Shown: positions 1 through 12,534, counted from the first letter of the stretch. The stretch: DNA of 64,000 bases from Symsagittifera roscoffensis (GCF_963678635.1 NC_087070.1:44313467-44377466); one strand, 5' to 3'. Notes: generated by a model not told the origin, from the letters alone. Made by a program: numbers and translations.

Positions 1-236
1 GACTGAATGAATTCCAACCAAGTGACCTTTCCGTGACATTCAACAGTAGAGAATGTTTCTCAAGTATTGCGTAGGTTCTGACGTTTTTCGGTCTATTAAA
101 AGTTATTATATCTTCAAATTCTAGTACTCATTTTCCGAAAATGGGACTGATCAAGACGCCAAACCACATGAAACGACACCAAATGTCTTTCGAAAAGATC
201 AACTTGCTTTTGATGATACCACCGCCTGGGATTGGT
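1..236 (+). other. possible 3' exons of an unidentified gene
   Basis: One frame is open from base 3 to about 70, where a GT follows. A good acceptor (pyrimidine-rich tract ending TTCTAG) lies at about 125, followed by protein-like sequence. Two frames downstream of that acceptor look plausible: one ends at a stop near 236 with a short acidic, Trp-containing tail (TAWDWLQL), and the other continues to about 405. The two parts do not join uniquely, so the model is uncertain. I do not recognise the product, and it could be chance coding potential. Confidence 0.2.
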
Positions 237-552
237 TACAACTCTAACAACCAGTCAAGTTATTCATTCATAATTCTTCTTGATTTTCAGAAGGTTGTTT
301 TGTGGTTACAAATTTACAAAAAAGTTATTGACAACTCTTGCACAATACAGTTCTCACACATCCGGATCTTAACTATTATTAAAAGAGTACTATTGGTCAT
401 TATTTAACAATAGTATCTAACTTCATCAAGTTATAGATTACTCTCTCTAAGACAGTCTCACAAAAAAAAATCCAGCAGTTTCCAATTACATTACGTTCAT
501 CAATTTTGAACTGAATTAGGTTGTTATATTAAGCTACCAACTGCTCCTAGAA

Positions 553-1025
553 ATGGATGATGATTACATGCGACTTCTTCTGGAACAGGCATCGATCGGG
601 GGCGGATACACTGCATGAACACTTTCTTGGAAATGTACCAACTCGAAGAGCTTCCGGGAATCCTTGCAAAGGGTATCCAGGAAGACTATGAGCATCTAGC
701 ACAGAAAAAAAATTCTTCGAAACCTTGCGATCAATTTAACATGCGAATTCGATTTCAGCTATTCGGTTTGAAGACAACGATTGAGACTTTTTCAATATTT
801 GGTAGGAACAAAAAACTTCATCATAACCACGATAGACGACAGAGAAATCTACGGACTAAAGTTGTCAAAGTGGACACCATTTCATGTCAATTTGATAGAA
901 GAAAGAGCAGAAACTTCCGACAACAAATATCATTGGAAACATTCTACTTCAATAGTTTCGCTCAAGAAGCACCCGCTGGAAAAGCTAAGAGAAAACGGAA
1001 ATCTGCCGATGTAATTCAACTGTAA
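553..1025 (+). CDS. hypothetical protein, frame-broken or spliced
   Basis: An ATG at 553 opens a short acidic N-terminus (MDDDYMRLLLEQASIGGGY) that stops at about 618. A second frame from 615 continues with amphipathic, charged sequence (FLEMYQLEELPG, then IQEDYEHLAQ) to a stop at 1023-1025 with a basic end (KRKRKSAD). From about 780 another frame also looks protein-like (IITTIDDREIYGL) and ends at 1014. The switch between frames points either to small introns (AG acceptors at about 754 and 807) or to a decayed gene. No family is recognised. The stretch is more GC-rich and less repetitive than its surroundings, which is the main reason to list it. Confidence 0.28.
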
Positions 1026-2430
1026 TTCAACACGAAAATGTTGAGAGCCACTGACAATCAAATCTGCAATGAAAAATAAGCCATTTATCATTATGTTAAT
1101 TTATCTCGACCTAGTTTAGTATATTTTGAATTTTGTTAGTTAATTCGATAAATTTAGTTTTGCAATATATCTTGTTTTTTTTACATTTTATAATATAGCT
1201 CGTAAGTTGCATAGAAAAACATCCAGAAAATAAGAACAAATTAAGCATCGATGGCAATAACTGTTATTAAAGATGAGCAATTATCAGAAAAGCAGAAAGT
1301 TTCCAGAAACATTTTTTCAAATTTCTTAAACTTTAACAACGCATAAATATATATAAAAAAGTTCAAACCCTAACATAAAACTTCAAAAATAGCAAACAAA
1401 GTAATTTCTGGTCGAATTTGTTTAAAAAAAAAATAATTCTTTTCAAAATAGCCTAAAAGAGTATTTAGGAGAACTTAAAATTTAGGAGAATAATTTCAAA
1501 AAAATAAATTATTCATTTCTACCCTCTATCTCATTATGCCTATAAAACGAGTAATAGAAGTTAATATTTCTAACATCGAATTCAAACGCAATACAAAGCA
1601 ATAAATGACCACAAACGCCCTATTCGTACTAACCCAAATTGAGAATATAATTCAATCCCATTTTTGAAATTAAAAGACAATCAATTTTTTTTGCATTATT
1701 TACTTTTTCCGTGAATTAATGAGAACAAAATTTGCTTTCGTTTAACCTAAATATACAATTATTTAGCCGATCTTCAGTTTAGTTGCGATACAAAATGTGC
1801 CAGCGGGCAAATATTCCTAATGTTCTGGCGTAAAAAAAGTAGAAAAACTGCGACGTTGTCATTTTTTTTTCAAATTATTTCAAAAATAGGCACAGCACAA
1901 TCCAGCCCATTACTATCTTTGCAAGGAATCAAATTAAAAAATTGATGAGCTCAAACCATGCAAAGGAAACATTTAAATAGAGAAAATAAAATTGAGATTT
2001 TCCCAAACTTTTGCAATCAGATAAATCATGATTTCAAACGATTTGATGATTGCAAGTTCACAAATTAAGGAAAAGGCTCCAGTCATTGTTCTCTTGTGAC
2101 TGAGAAGGGAATTAGAAGACGAACATTTTCAATTGGCAATAAGAACAGTCCTGACTGAACTCGAATCCTAGACCTTGCAGGAATGGACCAAGCCTAGACC
2201 TTTGGAGCAGGAATGAACCAAGTTAGCTCCAAGCCAAGCGTTCACAATCGGGCGCTGAATTTGACATTACTATAAATCAAGCTATCAAACAATGCAGTGA
2301 TTATGTTAGACGAAATTGTTAGCCTGAAAAAGTCTCTAATTCAGCTTGATAAATGGCAATTTGTAAATCTTTATTTTAAAAAACGAGAAAAAACGCACGA
2401 CCTAAATAATAGTTTTCACTTCGTTAATTG
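1026..2430. other. AT-rich intergenic DNA without a recognisable feature
   Basis: Long A and T runs with only short chance ORFs. I see no splice-flanked coding segment, no inverted repeat and no clear tandem repeat. Confidence 0.6.
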
Positions 2431-3351
2431 ACAGAAGCGAAGCGGAGCGTTGCACCACTTGCAATACAAACGAAAAAAAATCCAATTAGTCGAAAAAATT
2501 GAAACTTCGAAAAGGACGAAAAAGCTATATTAAGGAAAATGAATAAAACCAGTGATTTAAAAAAAACATGCCAAGACAATAGAATGAGAAATTAGCATCG
2601 CAAGAAAAATTATCAAGCAATACCTCAGAGAGCCCTTTTATGCAGAAAAAAATCAAAGATGGCCAACAGTCAGTTGTAAAAGAGTCAAGGAACGCAAAAA
2701 AAAACATCAACTTTCAAATTTCAAAAAAAAATACAAGGCCTCGAAGCTCTTTGAAGTTCAGCATCAACTTATGATTGACACTTGACACGCTTTTGATAAA
2801 ATTAACCCAATTTGAGAAAACTGGATCAAACGAATATTTTTTCATTCAGCTGGGAAATCTAAATTAAATTCCAGTTTCGAAGCTAGAAGTATTTTACTCT
2901 TTTTCGCGCCATTTAAACTTTCGAGCTAAAAAAAGCGCATTTAGCTGCCTTTTAGGAAATTGACTTGAACTGAACTCAAAAAGTGAACACATACCTAAGT
3001 GCGTCCATAAATACATACAGTGGCAAAGCGGAGCTTCGCAAAACTTGCTATGCAAAAGCACATTGCGATACAAGATAGTAAATGGAAAAAAGACAGAAGT
3101 TAAAAAATCCTGAAAAATTTTGGGTCGAAAACTGATACGCCGAAAAAAAATTGTTGTCATTAAAAATTAAAGTTTCAAATTTTTACAAACCATCTAAACT
3201 GAAATACATAACCGCGTACGCATATATTTTGCTCTGGAAATTACGCAATATAAGTTGACTAAGTCAATATAATATAAACTGAAACTATTTAAATATTTAA
3301 AAATAAAAAACGAAAATGAAAAAAACTCTAAATCAGACTTCGTAAATTAAC

Positions 3352-3353
3352 AC

Positions 3354-3391
<38 letters not shown>
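3352..3391. repeat. (TAA)n microsatellite
   Basis: Uninterrupted AAT/TAA triplets for about 35 bases. It lies immediately 3' of the minus-strand retroelement-like coding fragment at 3425-3790, where it reads as an (ATT)n tail. This fits a non-LTR retroelement 3' end. Confidence 0.85.
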
Positions 3392-3392
<1 letters not shown>

Positions 3393-3424
3393 GGATTTAG
3401 AGACTAAAGTCTCAAGGGTATGTT

Positions 3425-3790
3425 TCAACCCGATAACAGTCGGAATCTAAGCGAGGGAGAGTTTCGGCAATTTGAGCATCGACAGAGCATCTTCCAAGTG
3501 CACAAGTTGTCTGTGTCATAGACGTCAGTCGCGAAGTTCTTGTACAGTCGAGTGAGGCGCTGTTTCAGACCAGCGGGCTGATGGAAGTTGACGATCGGGT
3601 CAATAAAGTTCGCTAATCGTGAACACCTGTTCCAGAAGTTGTTTTCGCATTTGGTATACCGGTAATTCTTGACATGAAAGGCAACAGCAGTAGTACTCCT
3701 GGCAGTCGATGGAGCAGAGAAGCGTACATGTAAAGACCAGTCATAATCGTATTTTCCATTTAATATTGAAGAAAAGAGTAAGAGATCATG
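3425..3790 (-). pseudogene. C-terminal coding fragment, probably of a retroelement
   Basis: On the minus strand a frame runs open from about 3790 to a stop at 3427-3425, roughly 115 codons. It carries aromatic and basic residues (NFWNRCSRLANFI, LKQRLTRLYKNFA) and a terminal cysteine cluster (MLCRCSNCRNS). GC content is clearly above that of the flanks. The stop is followed after about 30 bases by a trinucleotide tail (positions 3391-3352). A coding 3' end plus a short simple-repeat tail is typical of a 5'-truncated LINE. No specific clade is recognised; a processed host pseudogene is the alternative. Confidence 0.42.
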
Positions 3791-4309
3791 AAGTCATGAA
3801 GATTTGCAGATATAGTAAAAACTGTTTAACTTGGAATCAAACCCATATCTCACACAGAGGTGAAGCGGAGCTTCGCAGCACTTGCGATACAAATATGAAT
3901 AACTACGATAAAAATCAAACGGAAAAAAAAGAGAAAACATCAAAAAGTCGTTTTTATCAAAAAAAAATTCCAACAAAAGACCAAAATATCCGGGAAAAAA
4001 TTACTTGTACTATAGGAAACTCTAAGAAAAAGCTTTGGGAATGCTATAAAGTAAGAAAGCTTTCAAAAAAATCCTTTCTGCGGAACTAGGCAAAAAAAGC
4101 AGGCAGACAATAATTTAAATTAGCCAAAACTTTCTAATTAAAAAAACAGGTCTCAACTGCAACCAAACTCCCAAGGTTCGTCGTCTAAAGCATGGGGTTA
4201 CAGCACATTTCATAAAGCTGAACCAACGAGCTACGGGAATCAAGCCGACAAAAATAAACAGACGGACGATAGTCAGAAAAAAACAAAAACTCAAAAAAGG
4301 GCCAGGCTG

Positions 4310-4372
4310 GATTCAAACCGCAAGGCTTTGCCATCTAAAAATGCAGTTTGACCTCTACAGCAGATGCGCCAT
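4310..4372 (-). mobile_element. tRNA-derived SINE head
   Basis: Read on the minus strand there is an A-box-like segment (CTGCTGTAGAGGTCAAAC) followed after about 25 bases by a B-box-like GCGGTTTGAATCC. Spacing matches a tRNA-derived pol III promoter. The arms do not form a convincing functional tRNA, so this is called a SINE rather than a tRNA gene. Confidence 0.5.
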
Positions 4373-4832
4373 ATGGTGGATTGGATTTAAATTTAAACTA
4401 CCAAACGGTAACAAAGCCGAAAATACCTGAGCAGAAACCCTTCATGCCTGAAAAAAATCAAAAAAAATTCTTAACTTATACAAATGTTAAGTCCCTTTTC
4501 CCCTCAGAGCACACACATGCGCATAAAAACTTTTTTCAGTGGTAATGACGCAACAAATGAACACTAGGTCGATATTAATTAAGCCAATAATTATTACGCC
4601 GATAAAAAAAAACAAAAAAATAAAATTCAACAAATCGAGCTGGTAAAATTATAACCAATGTGGAAAACAAACTTCAAGTCGGCAGGGTTTTTAAAAAGCG
4701 ATAAGCAACTGCAGTGAAAATTGTTTACAGCTAAAATAAACAATCCTTAGTTGTGGCAACTAAGCCGATAAAACAAGCAGACAAATATTAGGCCGAAATT
4801 TTTTTGGTCCGGAATACTTACCGTTTGAAAAA

Positions 4833-4910
4833 ACCGGTCCTGGTAAGATTTGAACTCAGGACCTTTGCCGTCCCAGGGGTATTCCCTACCACCAGGCCAA
4901 GTGTGCAAGA
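4833..4910 (-). mobile_element. tRNA-derived SINE head
   Basis: On the minus strand, TTGGCCTGGTGGTAGGG resembles an A box and GAGTTCAAATC a B box about 30 bases downstream. It has the same orientation as the neighbouring copies at 4310 and 5378, suggesting a cluster of related SINE insertions. Confidence 0.5.
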
Positions 4911-5377
4911 AACACTACAAAATTTGAATTCACTATGAAGCAAGGTAAATCAGAAGTCCAATAGGTACTGTTGGAAAAATTGTTTACGGGAAAAAAATGT
5001 AATACCCGATTGTAATACCGTTGCTTATCACAAGGATACAAAAGTAATCAGAAAAAAATAGATGACCTTGAAGCTCTTTGAAATTTTAGAATAATTTATT
5101 TTTGATGAAAATAAGCCAATTTGAGAAAACTGGACCAATAGGTAAAAATTTTATTTGGCTGGGAAATCTGGTAATTAAATTCCGTTTTCAAAAGTAGAAG
5201 TTGATCACGTTTTTCATGACCTTTACACTTTCACTGTTCGATAGTTGAGTTTGCCTTCTTTTTACGCAGACGCGAGCTGCACTTCGCAAACACTGGCGAG
5301 AACACGACAAAAAAGCAGCTCTATAATGTGCAACAAGAAAAAGTAGAAATAAGCTTCGACTTAGTAAAAATTCCGCT

Positions 5378-5452
5378 AAGTCTCGGATTCGATCTGCAAC
5401 CTAGAGATTTTAAGTCTCATGCATTAACCACTCAGCTATGGATCCTTTATAA
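5378..5452 (-). mobile_element. tRNA-Leu(UAA)-like SINE head or decayed tRNA
   Basis: The minus strand contains TAGCTGAGTGGTTAATGC, an excellent A box and D arm. It is followed by an anticodon arm GAGA-CTTAAAA-TCTC with anticodon UAA, then a B-box-like AGATCGAATCC. The long variable arm required in tRNA-Leu is missing and the T arm is imperfect. This argues for a tRNA-Leu-derived SINE or pseudo-tRNA rather than a working gene. Confidence 0.55.
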
Positions 5453-7690
5453 AGATCGTGATTTCCAATGCTACAGATCGTGATTACAGCAAAAGTGCCA
5501 TCAAATAAGCGAACACTTTTATTTGCCAGATGCGCTGGATGTTTGACTGAACTGGAATTTATAATAAAGCAAGAAAAACAAGGCCAATTCTGAGAACAAA
5601 GTTATTTACGGAAAAAGTCTAGTACTTGGTTGCATTACCCTTGCAAATCGCAAGTTTGAAAATTAGAACCAACTTAAAATGCTTATTTCCAATAGGATGG
5701 ATATTTAAAATGCTAACATGCTCAAAATATGTCTTTTGCAAAATTTTCAGAAGGGACCAAGAGATGAGTCCCGGTGAACAAAGTTATTTACGGGAAAAAA
5801 GGTATAGCACCCGGTTACAGCTCACGTGCTATCGCAAGTGTTAACAATTTCCCATAGAACATTCTGTACCACTTACACAGCAATCGGTTACTCTTACTTC
5901 ACATGACAATTCGAAGTGCTGATTAGCAAAATATAATCATTTATAACCGAAATCCCAAGCATTGGAAATCTTATTCAGCTAAAATTTCGAAAACTTCAAC
6001 TCGCATATAAACATTTAATTTTAGTTTTTCCTGCAACTAACTATGCCCAGTGTATAATCGATAACCAATACAATGTAAAAGGCCATAAAACATTGTCTCT
6101 TGACCTGTTTTAGGGCTTGAAACTTTCGACAAATGTTTTTACAATTATATCGCCCACTCATAGCCATCAAAGGTTTACATTAAGTTTATCCATTACTCGG
6201 AATACACAAAACTTTGAGCAGGCAGGATTCACAGAAACGTATTGAGACGAAGGAAGCCAATATACAAAAAAAATCATTTCACTCTTACTACTTGACAACA
6301 AACGGGAACAAATTGAAGTGTGATAAAAAAACAGAAACAATAAAAATTGAGTTTTACATAACGGTAACTTCCCAAATGGCATAAAAATGGAAACTTTTCC
6401 CAAATGGCATAAATTTCAAGTTTTCATTGTAATTTAAACGTTTTCTATCAATTTCTAATTCTAACATTTTGTCAGTAACGAAAGTATGTGAACAAGATTT
6501 GGAATTAATTGCTTCAAACTAATTTACGCAACAAATTTGTCGAAAAAAATGGCTACAAGAAGCTTATTAATAACCGCAAGGGGGGTTGAGAAATTAGACG
6601 ATAAGCAAATTAGACGGAGGTACTTAAAAGGAATATAGACGATTTTGCAAAACTGCAATTGTGATAAAATAGACGAAAGTGTGAGAGATAAAAGTTGTTT
6701 GCAGACAAATTGCGCGAGAAAAATATAATTGTTTGTAGAGAACAGTTAAATTTCGGTAGCCAAAAATTTTACAAGTCAATCATGCATAATTTATTCAATT
6801 CAAAACTCTTGAAATATTCGGATTTGACATTTTTTGTTCATTTAAACTTATTAACTTATTGTTTTGATAGATACTGACATTTTATGTTCTTTTTGTATTT
6901 GTGAAACTTGACTTTTAAGAAAAAATTTTGTTGGCCCTTTCCTTTTCATAGCTTTTTCGTCTAAAATGCCAGATCTGTAAAAAATAAATTCCGTCTAATT
7001 TCGCTTTTGTAGCATCCGTCTTATTTGCTTATCGTCTAATTTCCTAGGCCCCAACCGCAAGCTTATGCTTCTTGCTTTAGATAAAAAAAATTCTACAACT
7101 TTTTTAAGATAAAATGTCAATCAGCATTTGAAATGACATTTTGACTTTTTTTCTCACCTTGTTCACTAACAAAATTGATCTCGATTTTTTCAATGCAACT
7201 GTTGCATGAAACTTATGCCATTTGGGAAATTTTTCGTTTTTATGCCATTTGGGAATTATGCTATTTGAGACGTAATCTTACATAACCAGTATTCGCATAA
7301 CATCGGCTTTCCGTGGCTTTTTTCGAATGTTTCAGGTAAACTATTTTCGTGGAAAAACATTTAGCAGTAGAGCAGCATATTTCGCTGTCCATAAAAATTC
7401 TAGGCTGGAAATCTAGTTGTTAATATTTTGGGTAGAATAGCATTACATATGCCTAAGATACAGGAATATACTAACTTACTTAATCTCATGGCATCCGACA
7501 TTAAAGAAAATATGATACCAATGTGAGCTTGCGTGTATTAATGATAACAATTAAAACTTGAATTACTCTTTTTTTCTTCTGTTTGAAAAACAAGCTGTTT
7601 TATCTAGTGAATTATGACAAATTTGATTGACTTCACTCTTTGCAAAAACAACAATACAATCATGATTAATGAGTTCTTCAAAAAAACAGC
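5453..7690. other. AT-rich intergenic DNA, no gene seen
   Basis: No supported coding exon. The phrase ATGCCATTTGGGAA (and its complement) recurs near 6376-6410 and 7215-7260. Together with the related pieces AATTAGACG (about 6592 and 6608) and CGTCTAATT (about 6994 and 7033) it hints at the two ends of a decayed inverted-repeat element spanning about 6375-7260. Confidence 0.4.
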
Positions 7691-7695
7691 AACTG

Positions 7696-7965
<270 letters not shown>

Positions 7966-8707
7966 TTAAACATTGTAATTTCATATTCAATGATATTAAT
8001 AGCATTACACATTAAAAGATTGTTCTAAACAAAGACGGGAAACGGAGCTTCGCACCACTTGCGATACAAAACAAGCGTAGAATTGCCAGATGGTAAACAA
8101 AAATAAGACAGAAATCAGTTGAAAAAAATACATTCGTAAAAAATTTTGTTTGGCAAAATGAAATATTTAATTTCAGAAAAAAATCGAGAAACACAAGCAA
8201 CATCCTTCTAGTTTCCAAATTGGGTGATATATTACAAAAAGTGTTAGGTTCGATTTCAATAGCTGGATCGCTTTTTGTTATAATTCGCACATCATTTATA
8301 AATTATTTCAACAGCCAAAGATTTGAATTTTTGAATAGCATTTCATTTTGGCAGAGTAATGTAATTACAAAAACTATCTTAGTAGAAGTACAAAAATTAA
8401 TTGATTGAAAATGAAATGACTATATTATGCATTATAGTTCTGAAATTTAATACATGCACATTACTCAAAATTACCACCTATTGTATCATATCGCCAAAAA
8501 TTTTTTTCTTAGCGATTAAACTTGAAACTCATCAACCAGTCCTGAATTCTATTTGAAACAAAAATTAATTTTAGCATTCCAAAGGACACGAAATAAATTG
8601 ACTAAGCCAATAAAACTTGAGCCCAAACAAACCATCGTAAAAAATTCAAATATAAAAAATTTCCTTTTTTTTTGTGGAACCAAAACTTATTCAGAATCCG
8701 AGTTAGT

Positions 8708-8780
8708 AAAACAGGTCCGAACCCCAAACCTTAGAGTGCATGCAAAGGCAACCGCGTTACCTCTAGACTAAATGGGAAGG
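8708..8780 (-). mobile_element. tRNA-derived SINE head
   Basis: The minus strand shows TTAGTCTAGAGGTAACGC (A-box-like) and GGGTTCGGACC (B-box-like) about 35 bases apart. It is in the same orientation as the 4.3-5.4 kb copies and lies inside the FDX2 intron. Confidence 0.5.
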
Positions 8781-8970
8781 AGACTGCTATTTTAGGTTCT
8801 ATAACAAAGCAAGTTGAATTTCTTACAGAAGCGATTATTAACAAAAACGAATTCTGAACTGACGATCATTAAAACGATAACCAAAAAACCCAAAAATATT
8901 TTTTATAATTACTTTTTATTCACTGAGCGCAGCAATTGATTTTTCGTAATAAAATGATGCAAATTTGTAA

Positions 8971-9900
8971 ACAAAACACCAATTAATGGAAGAAACAAAA
9001 ATCGCCAAACTGATGGTTGGAAAAATGTAAAAAAAACAAGGAACTCGAAAAAAGATACCGAAAATTTTTGAACGTTTTTTAATTTTCAAATTTCCAAGAA
9101 AAATTATAAAATTTGGAATTTCAAGATTTGTTCATGATTGGAATTTAAACAAAACATGATTAAACAAAACACTGATTAATCGAAGAAACCAAAATCGTCA
9201 AACTGATGGTTGGAAAATGTAAAGAACAAGGAAATCGAAAAAGATACCGAACATTTTTGAACGTTTTTCAATTTTCAAATTTCCAAGAAAAAATATAAAT
9301 TTTGGAATTTCAAGATTTGTTCATGATTGGAATTTAAACAAAACATGATTAAAAAAAACACTGATTAATGGAAAAAACCAAAAATCGCTAAAATGATGGT
9401 TGGAAAAATGTAAAAAAAACAAGGAAATCGAAAAAAGATACCGAAAATTTTTGAACGTTTTTTAATTTTCAAATTTCCAAGAAAAAATATAAATTTTGGA
9501 ATTTCAAGATTTGTTCATGATTGGAATTTAAACAAAACATGATTAAACAAAACACTGATTAATCGAAGAAGCCAAAATCGCCAAACTGATGGTTGGAAAA
9601 TGTAAAGAACAAGGAAATCGAAAAAGATACCGAAAATTTTTGAACGTTTTTCAATTTTCAAATTTCCAAGAAAAAATATAAATTTTGGAATTTCAAGATT
9701 TGTTCATGATTGGAATTTAAAAAAACAAGATTAAACAAAACACTGATTAATAGAAAAAAACGAAAAAACCGCCAAAATGATGGTTGGAAAAATTTAAAAA
9801 GATACCGACAATTTTTGAACGTTTTTCAATTTTCAAATTTCCAAAAAATATATAAATTTTGGAATTTCTAAATTTGTTTATGATTGGAATTTTTAAAAAA
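8971..9900. repeat. 190-bp tandem repeat, five copies
   Basis: Units begin at about 8972, 9162, 9350, 9545 and 9733, each opening AAACAAAACAC-nGATTAAT. They include TGATGGTTGGAAAA, then GATACCGA and TTTTTGAACGTTTTT, and end TTCATGATTGGAATTTAAA. Period is 188-195 bp, with the last unit shortened to about 165. Units 1 and 3 share small insertions that units 2 and 4 lack, suggesting a two-unit (about 380 bp) higher-order duplication. Confidence 0.9.
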
Positions 9901-10338
9901 TATCCTTTTTACAGAAAACTGGATCAAAAGGCATTTTTTGTTTCGCTTGGAATTCAGAAAATTAAAGTCAATTCATGAAACTAGAAATTACTCACGTTTT
10001 TCTTGCCGTTTACATTTTAGCTATTCGAGGTTATCGTTTCCCTTCCTTATAATAAAGGAAAAAAATTAGAAAAATGCCAAACTGAAACCACGACAAACTG
10101 CACACGAGTTCTTCTTTCAGAAAACAGCATCGAGGTTAAAAATGGAAGAAATACATAAAGATAGTCAGTTTGAAACTCTATCAAACAGTAGTATTCAAAT
10201 TGTACGGAAAAAAGACGGCAAAACGCTGCAAAATACCACAACAAAAAAACTTATACCGTCACTTGCTTCGAAAGTCTAAATAAATACAAAATGAGATTGT
10301 TCTAAGTGCACCTTTGCTATCTATTCCTTTGTTATATG

Positions 10339-10668
10339 CAGGGTGACCACTTTTTCGAGAGAAAAATAGTGACTATGACAATTTTCGAATTTTTTGTCGA
10401 CCTTTTTTTAGTAGGTCGGCCAAATTAATTTTTCAAGCTCTGCCAAAGCACTAAATTGTCCCTGTTTTGGCCAAAAAATTTCTGCATTATGAATAATTTT
10501 GAATAAACAGGCTGAAAAAGTCAGTTTTGGGCACTTTTTGAAAAAATTTTAGTGTCCGTCACCAAAAACCGTTGTAAATAGTGACTTTTAGTGACCAGTG
10601 AAAAAATAGTGACCAATTAGTTACCAATAGTGACTGGTCGCTAAAATAGTGACCAAGCGGTCACCCTG
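10339..10668. mobile_element. hAT-type MITE with 8-bp target duplication
   Basis: A 330-bp element starting CAGGGTGACCACT and ending AGCGGTCACCCTG, a terminal inverted repeat matching at 12 of 13 positions. The exact 8-bp direct repeat GTTATATG flanks it at 10331-10338 and 10669-10676. An 8-bp duplication with CAGGG termini is characteristic of hAT elements. Inside is repetitive sequence with several AATAGTGAC motifs and no coding frame, so it is non-autonomous. It lies in the FDX2 intron. Confidence 0.88.
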
Positions 10669-10819
10669 GTTATATGTCCTCTTAGCTCGATGAACTTCAA
10701 AACCTAATTTTGTTTAAATCTGATACAGCGATTATGATAAACTAAAAACATAGCCATAGAAAAATAAAACAAACTTTCGAATCCAAAATAAAAAAACAAA
10801 TTGCCTCAAAAAACTTGAG

Positions 10820-11150
10820 CAGGGGCGGATCTAGGATTTTTGTCGAGGGAAGAGGGGGACCAAATAGATTTTCCACGCTCTGCCAAATCACAAAGAAGAA
10901 GTGTTTTGGCAAAATTGTGTGGAACAATATGCCAAAAAGGCGTTTACCCCCCTTTGGGTAGTCAGGGGGTTGATTCTTGAAAAAAAGGTCAAATAAAATG
11001 GGCCCTTGCATCATGCGACGGTCCATGCATAGGTTGGATAGGGCATATTCAAGTTGGATAGGGCATATTTCAAGTTAGATAGGGCATATTTTAAGCGGAT
11101 GAAAGTGGGGGGGGGGGGGGGGGGGGGCGGCCTCTCTTATAAATCCGCTA
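10820..11150. mobile_element. partial hAT-type MITE (CAGGGGCGGATC family) with G homopolymer
   Basis: It begins CAGGGGCGGATCTAGGAT, the same terminus as the complete element at 56081-56520 and the 5' pieces at 40788 and 62152. The distal end is degraded: AATCCGCTAGGATT near 11143 is only loosely terminus-like. A run of about 25 G sits at 11105-11128, matching the homopolymer found near the end of other family members. Confidence 0.6.
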
Positions 11151-11947
11151 GGATTCAAAGATTTCAAGAACAAATTACGAATGGCACTTTTTTGATAAAA
11201 TTTACTCAATATGAGAAAACTTGAGCGTAATGTAAAGTTTTTATTCTGCTAGGAAATCTAAAAAGTTTTTCAAAGCTAGAAACCGATCACATTTTTTTTG
11301 CCTTTTCCTATTTTGATTTTGGAGAGCAAATTTTGCGCGCCTGGTAGAAAAATGCATTTGATTTGAACTCAAAAAGTGTACATAATAAAATGTAGAAAAG
11401 CACATCGGTAGTTATTAGAGCATTCTAAGACCCTTTCCTTAGAAAAAAAAAAACAAAAAACATCAAGACTTTTCTAAGAGTTTTCACTACATTCATCAAC
11501 TTATAAATTAGGTTAACATGAAAACTGTGAAGTTATTGAGCAAAGGGTTCCACTGACTAAAAAATTTAAATATTTATCCCAATATAGCTTAAAATGACTC
11601 GTGTTTTGTAGGTGTAGATTATAACAGATTGTGAATTCCGACCAGATGTTTGAACTATTAGACAGTGACTTCCGCTTAAAAAAGTGATGAGACGAAGGGA
11701 CAAGAAAAAAGGCTATGTTGTGGAATGTAAGACAACGATTGTCCTCGCTGTTTCAGGTTTGACGGGCTGAACTGCCTTTGAACAAATTTTCCACATCTTT
11801 GTCTCCTACTTAAAAAAGTCAAGTTAGAAGAACAAGAAGTTGAGCGAAGTGTTCTGAGAATTGAACATTTCTTTCTTGATGCGCGAAAAAAGTACTAATA
11901 TTTCCAAAAATATGAGTACTACTTTCCAACTGAACAAATAATTTAAC

Positions 11948-12254
11948 CTTCGATGTCAATTTCATGTCGATGCGCTAGATACATCACGTTGTCTCCAATT
12001 TTTCCCCGTATTTTTGTTTCAGTTCCATCTCTGTTTACATAAGTGATGTTAACTACTTGGTTTTCCGATTCTGCGTCATGCCATTCGTAGTCTCCATGTC
12101 GCATAATTGGAGTCGAATAAAAGCTTCTCGATGCAATTTTTATCCAACTTTTAGTGTCCAATTTAGCTCCAACAAAAGATCGCTTTGGAAGAACATCCAA
12201 GAAGGCCTTTGCTATAGCTGATAGTCTCACATAATTTAACATATTCCATCTAAA
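11948..12254 (-). CDS. FDX2: mitochondrial [2Fe-2S] ferredoxin 2, first coding exon
   Basis: On the minus strand an acceptor (pyrimidine tract ending TTTTCAG) precedes 12254, implying an upstream 5'UTR exon. Translation is placed at the ATG at 12242-12240 (MLNYVRLSAIAKAF), which gives a basic, amphipathic mitochondrial presequence. The ferredoxin fold follows: VVNITYVNRDGTETKIRGKIGDN, then VMYLAHRHEIDIEG, which leads directly into the cysteine loop of exon 2. The donor is GAAG|GTTAAA; 295 coding bases here plus 245 in exon 2 give 180 codons including the stop. Fragments of this exon are found again at 22.35 and 35.1 kb, where they are not functional. Confidence 0.9.
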
Positions 12255-12534
12255 CTGAAAATAAAAAGAAGAATTCAAATCAAACGGAACGGACCCCTTT
12301 TTTTATTCTATTACGATCAGTTGTTGTTGTAGGTAGGTCAACCTCTGCTTCAACTTCTGCTTTTCAATATTAATCAGAAAGTCATATATCCCAGTCAAAA
12401 TCATTAAAAGGTAATCAGAAGGTCAAAAGTATCATAGTAACCGAGGTTACAGTCAGGAGTCCCTTCATCACGTATTCCAGTCAAAATCCTTGGAATTTTC
12501 TAGATATGGAAGCCATAGGACGAACTTTTAAAAC

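Noticed and set aside
3352-3391. CRISPR or regulatory repeat
   Set aside because: Simple trinucleotide microsatellite at a retroelement 3' end; no spacers.
6376-7260. Complete TIR transposon bounded by the ATGCCATTTGGGAA repeats
   Set aside because: The inverted phrases are short and their order is not cleanly mirrored; no target duplication was found.
11105-11128. G homopolymer as a G-quadruplex regulatory element
   Set aside because: The same homopolymer occurs at the corresponding place in other copies of the hAT MITE (C-run at 56472), so it is a property of the element.
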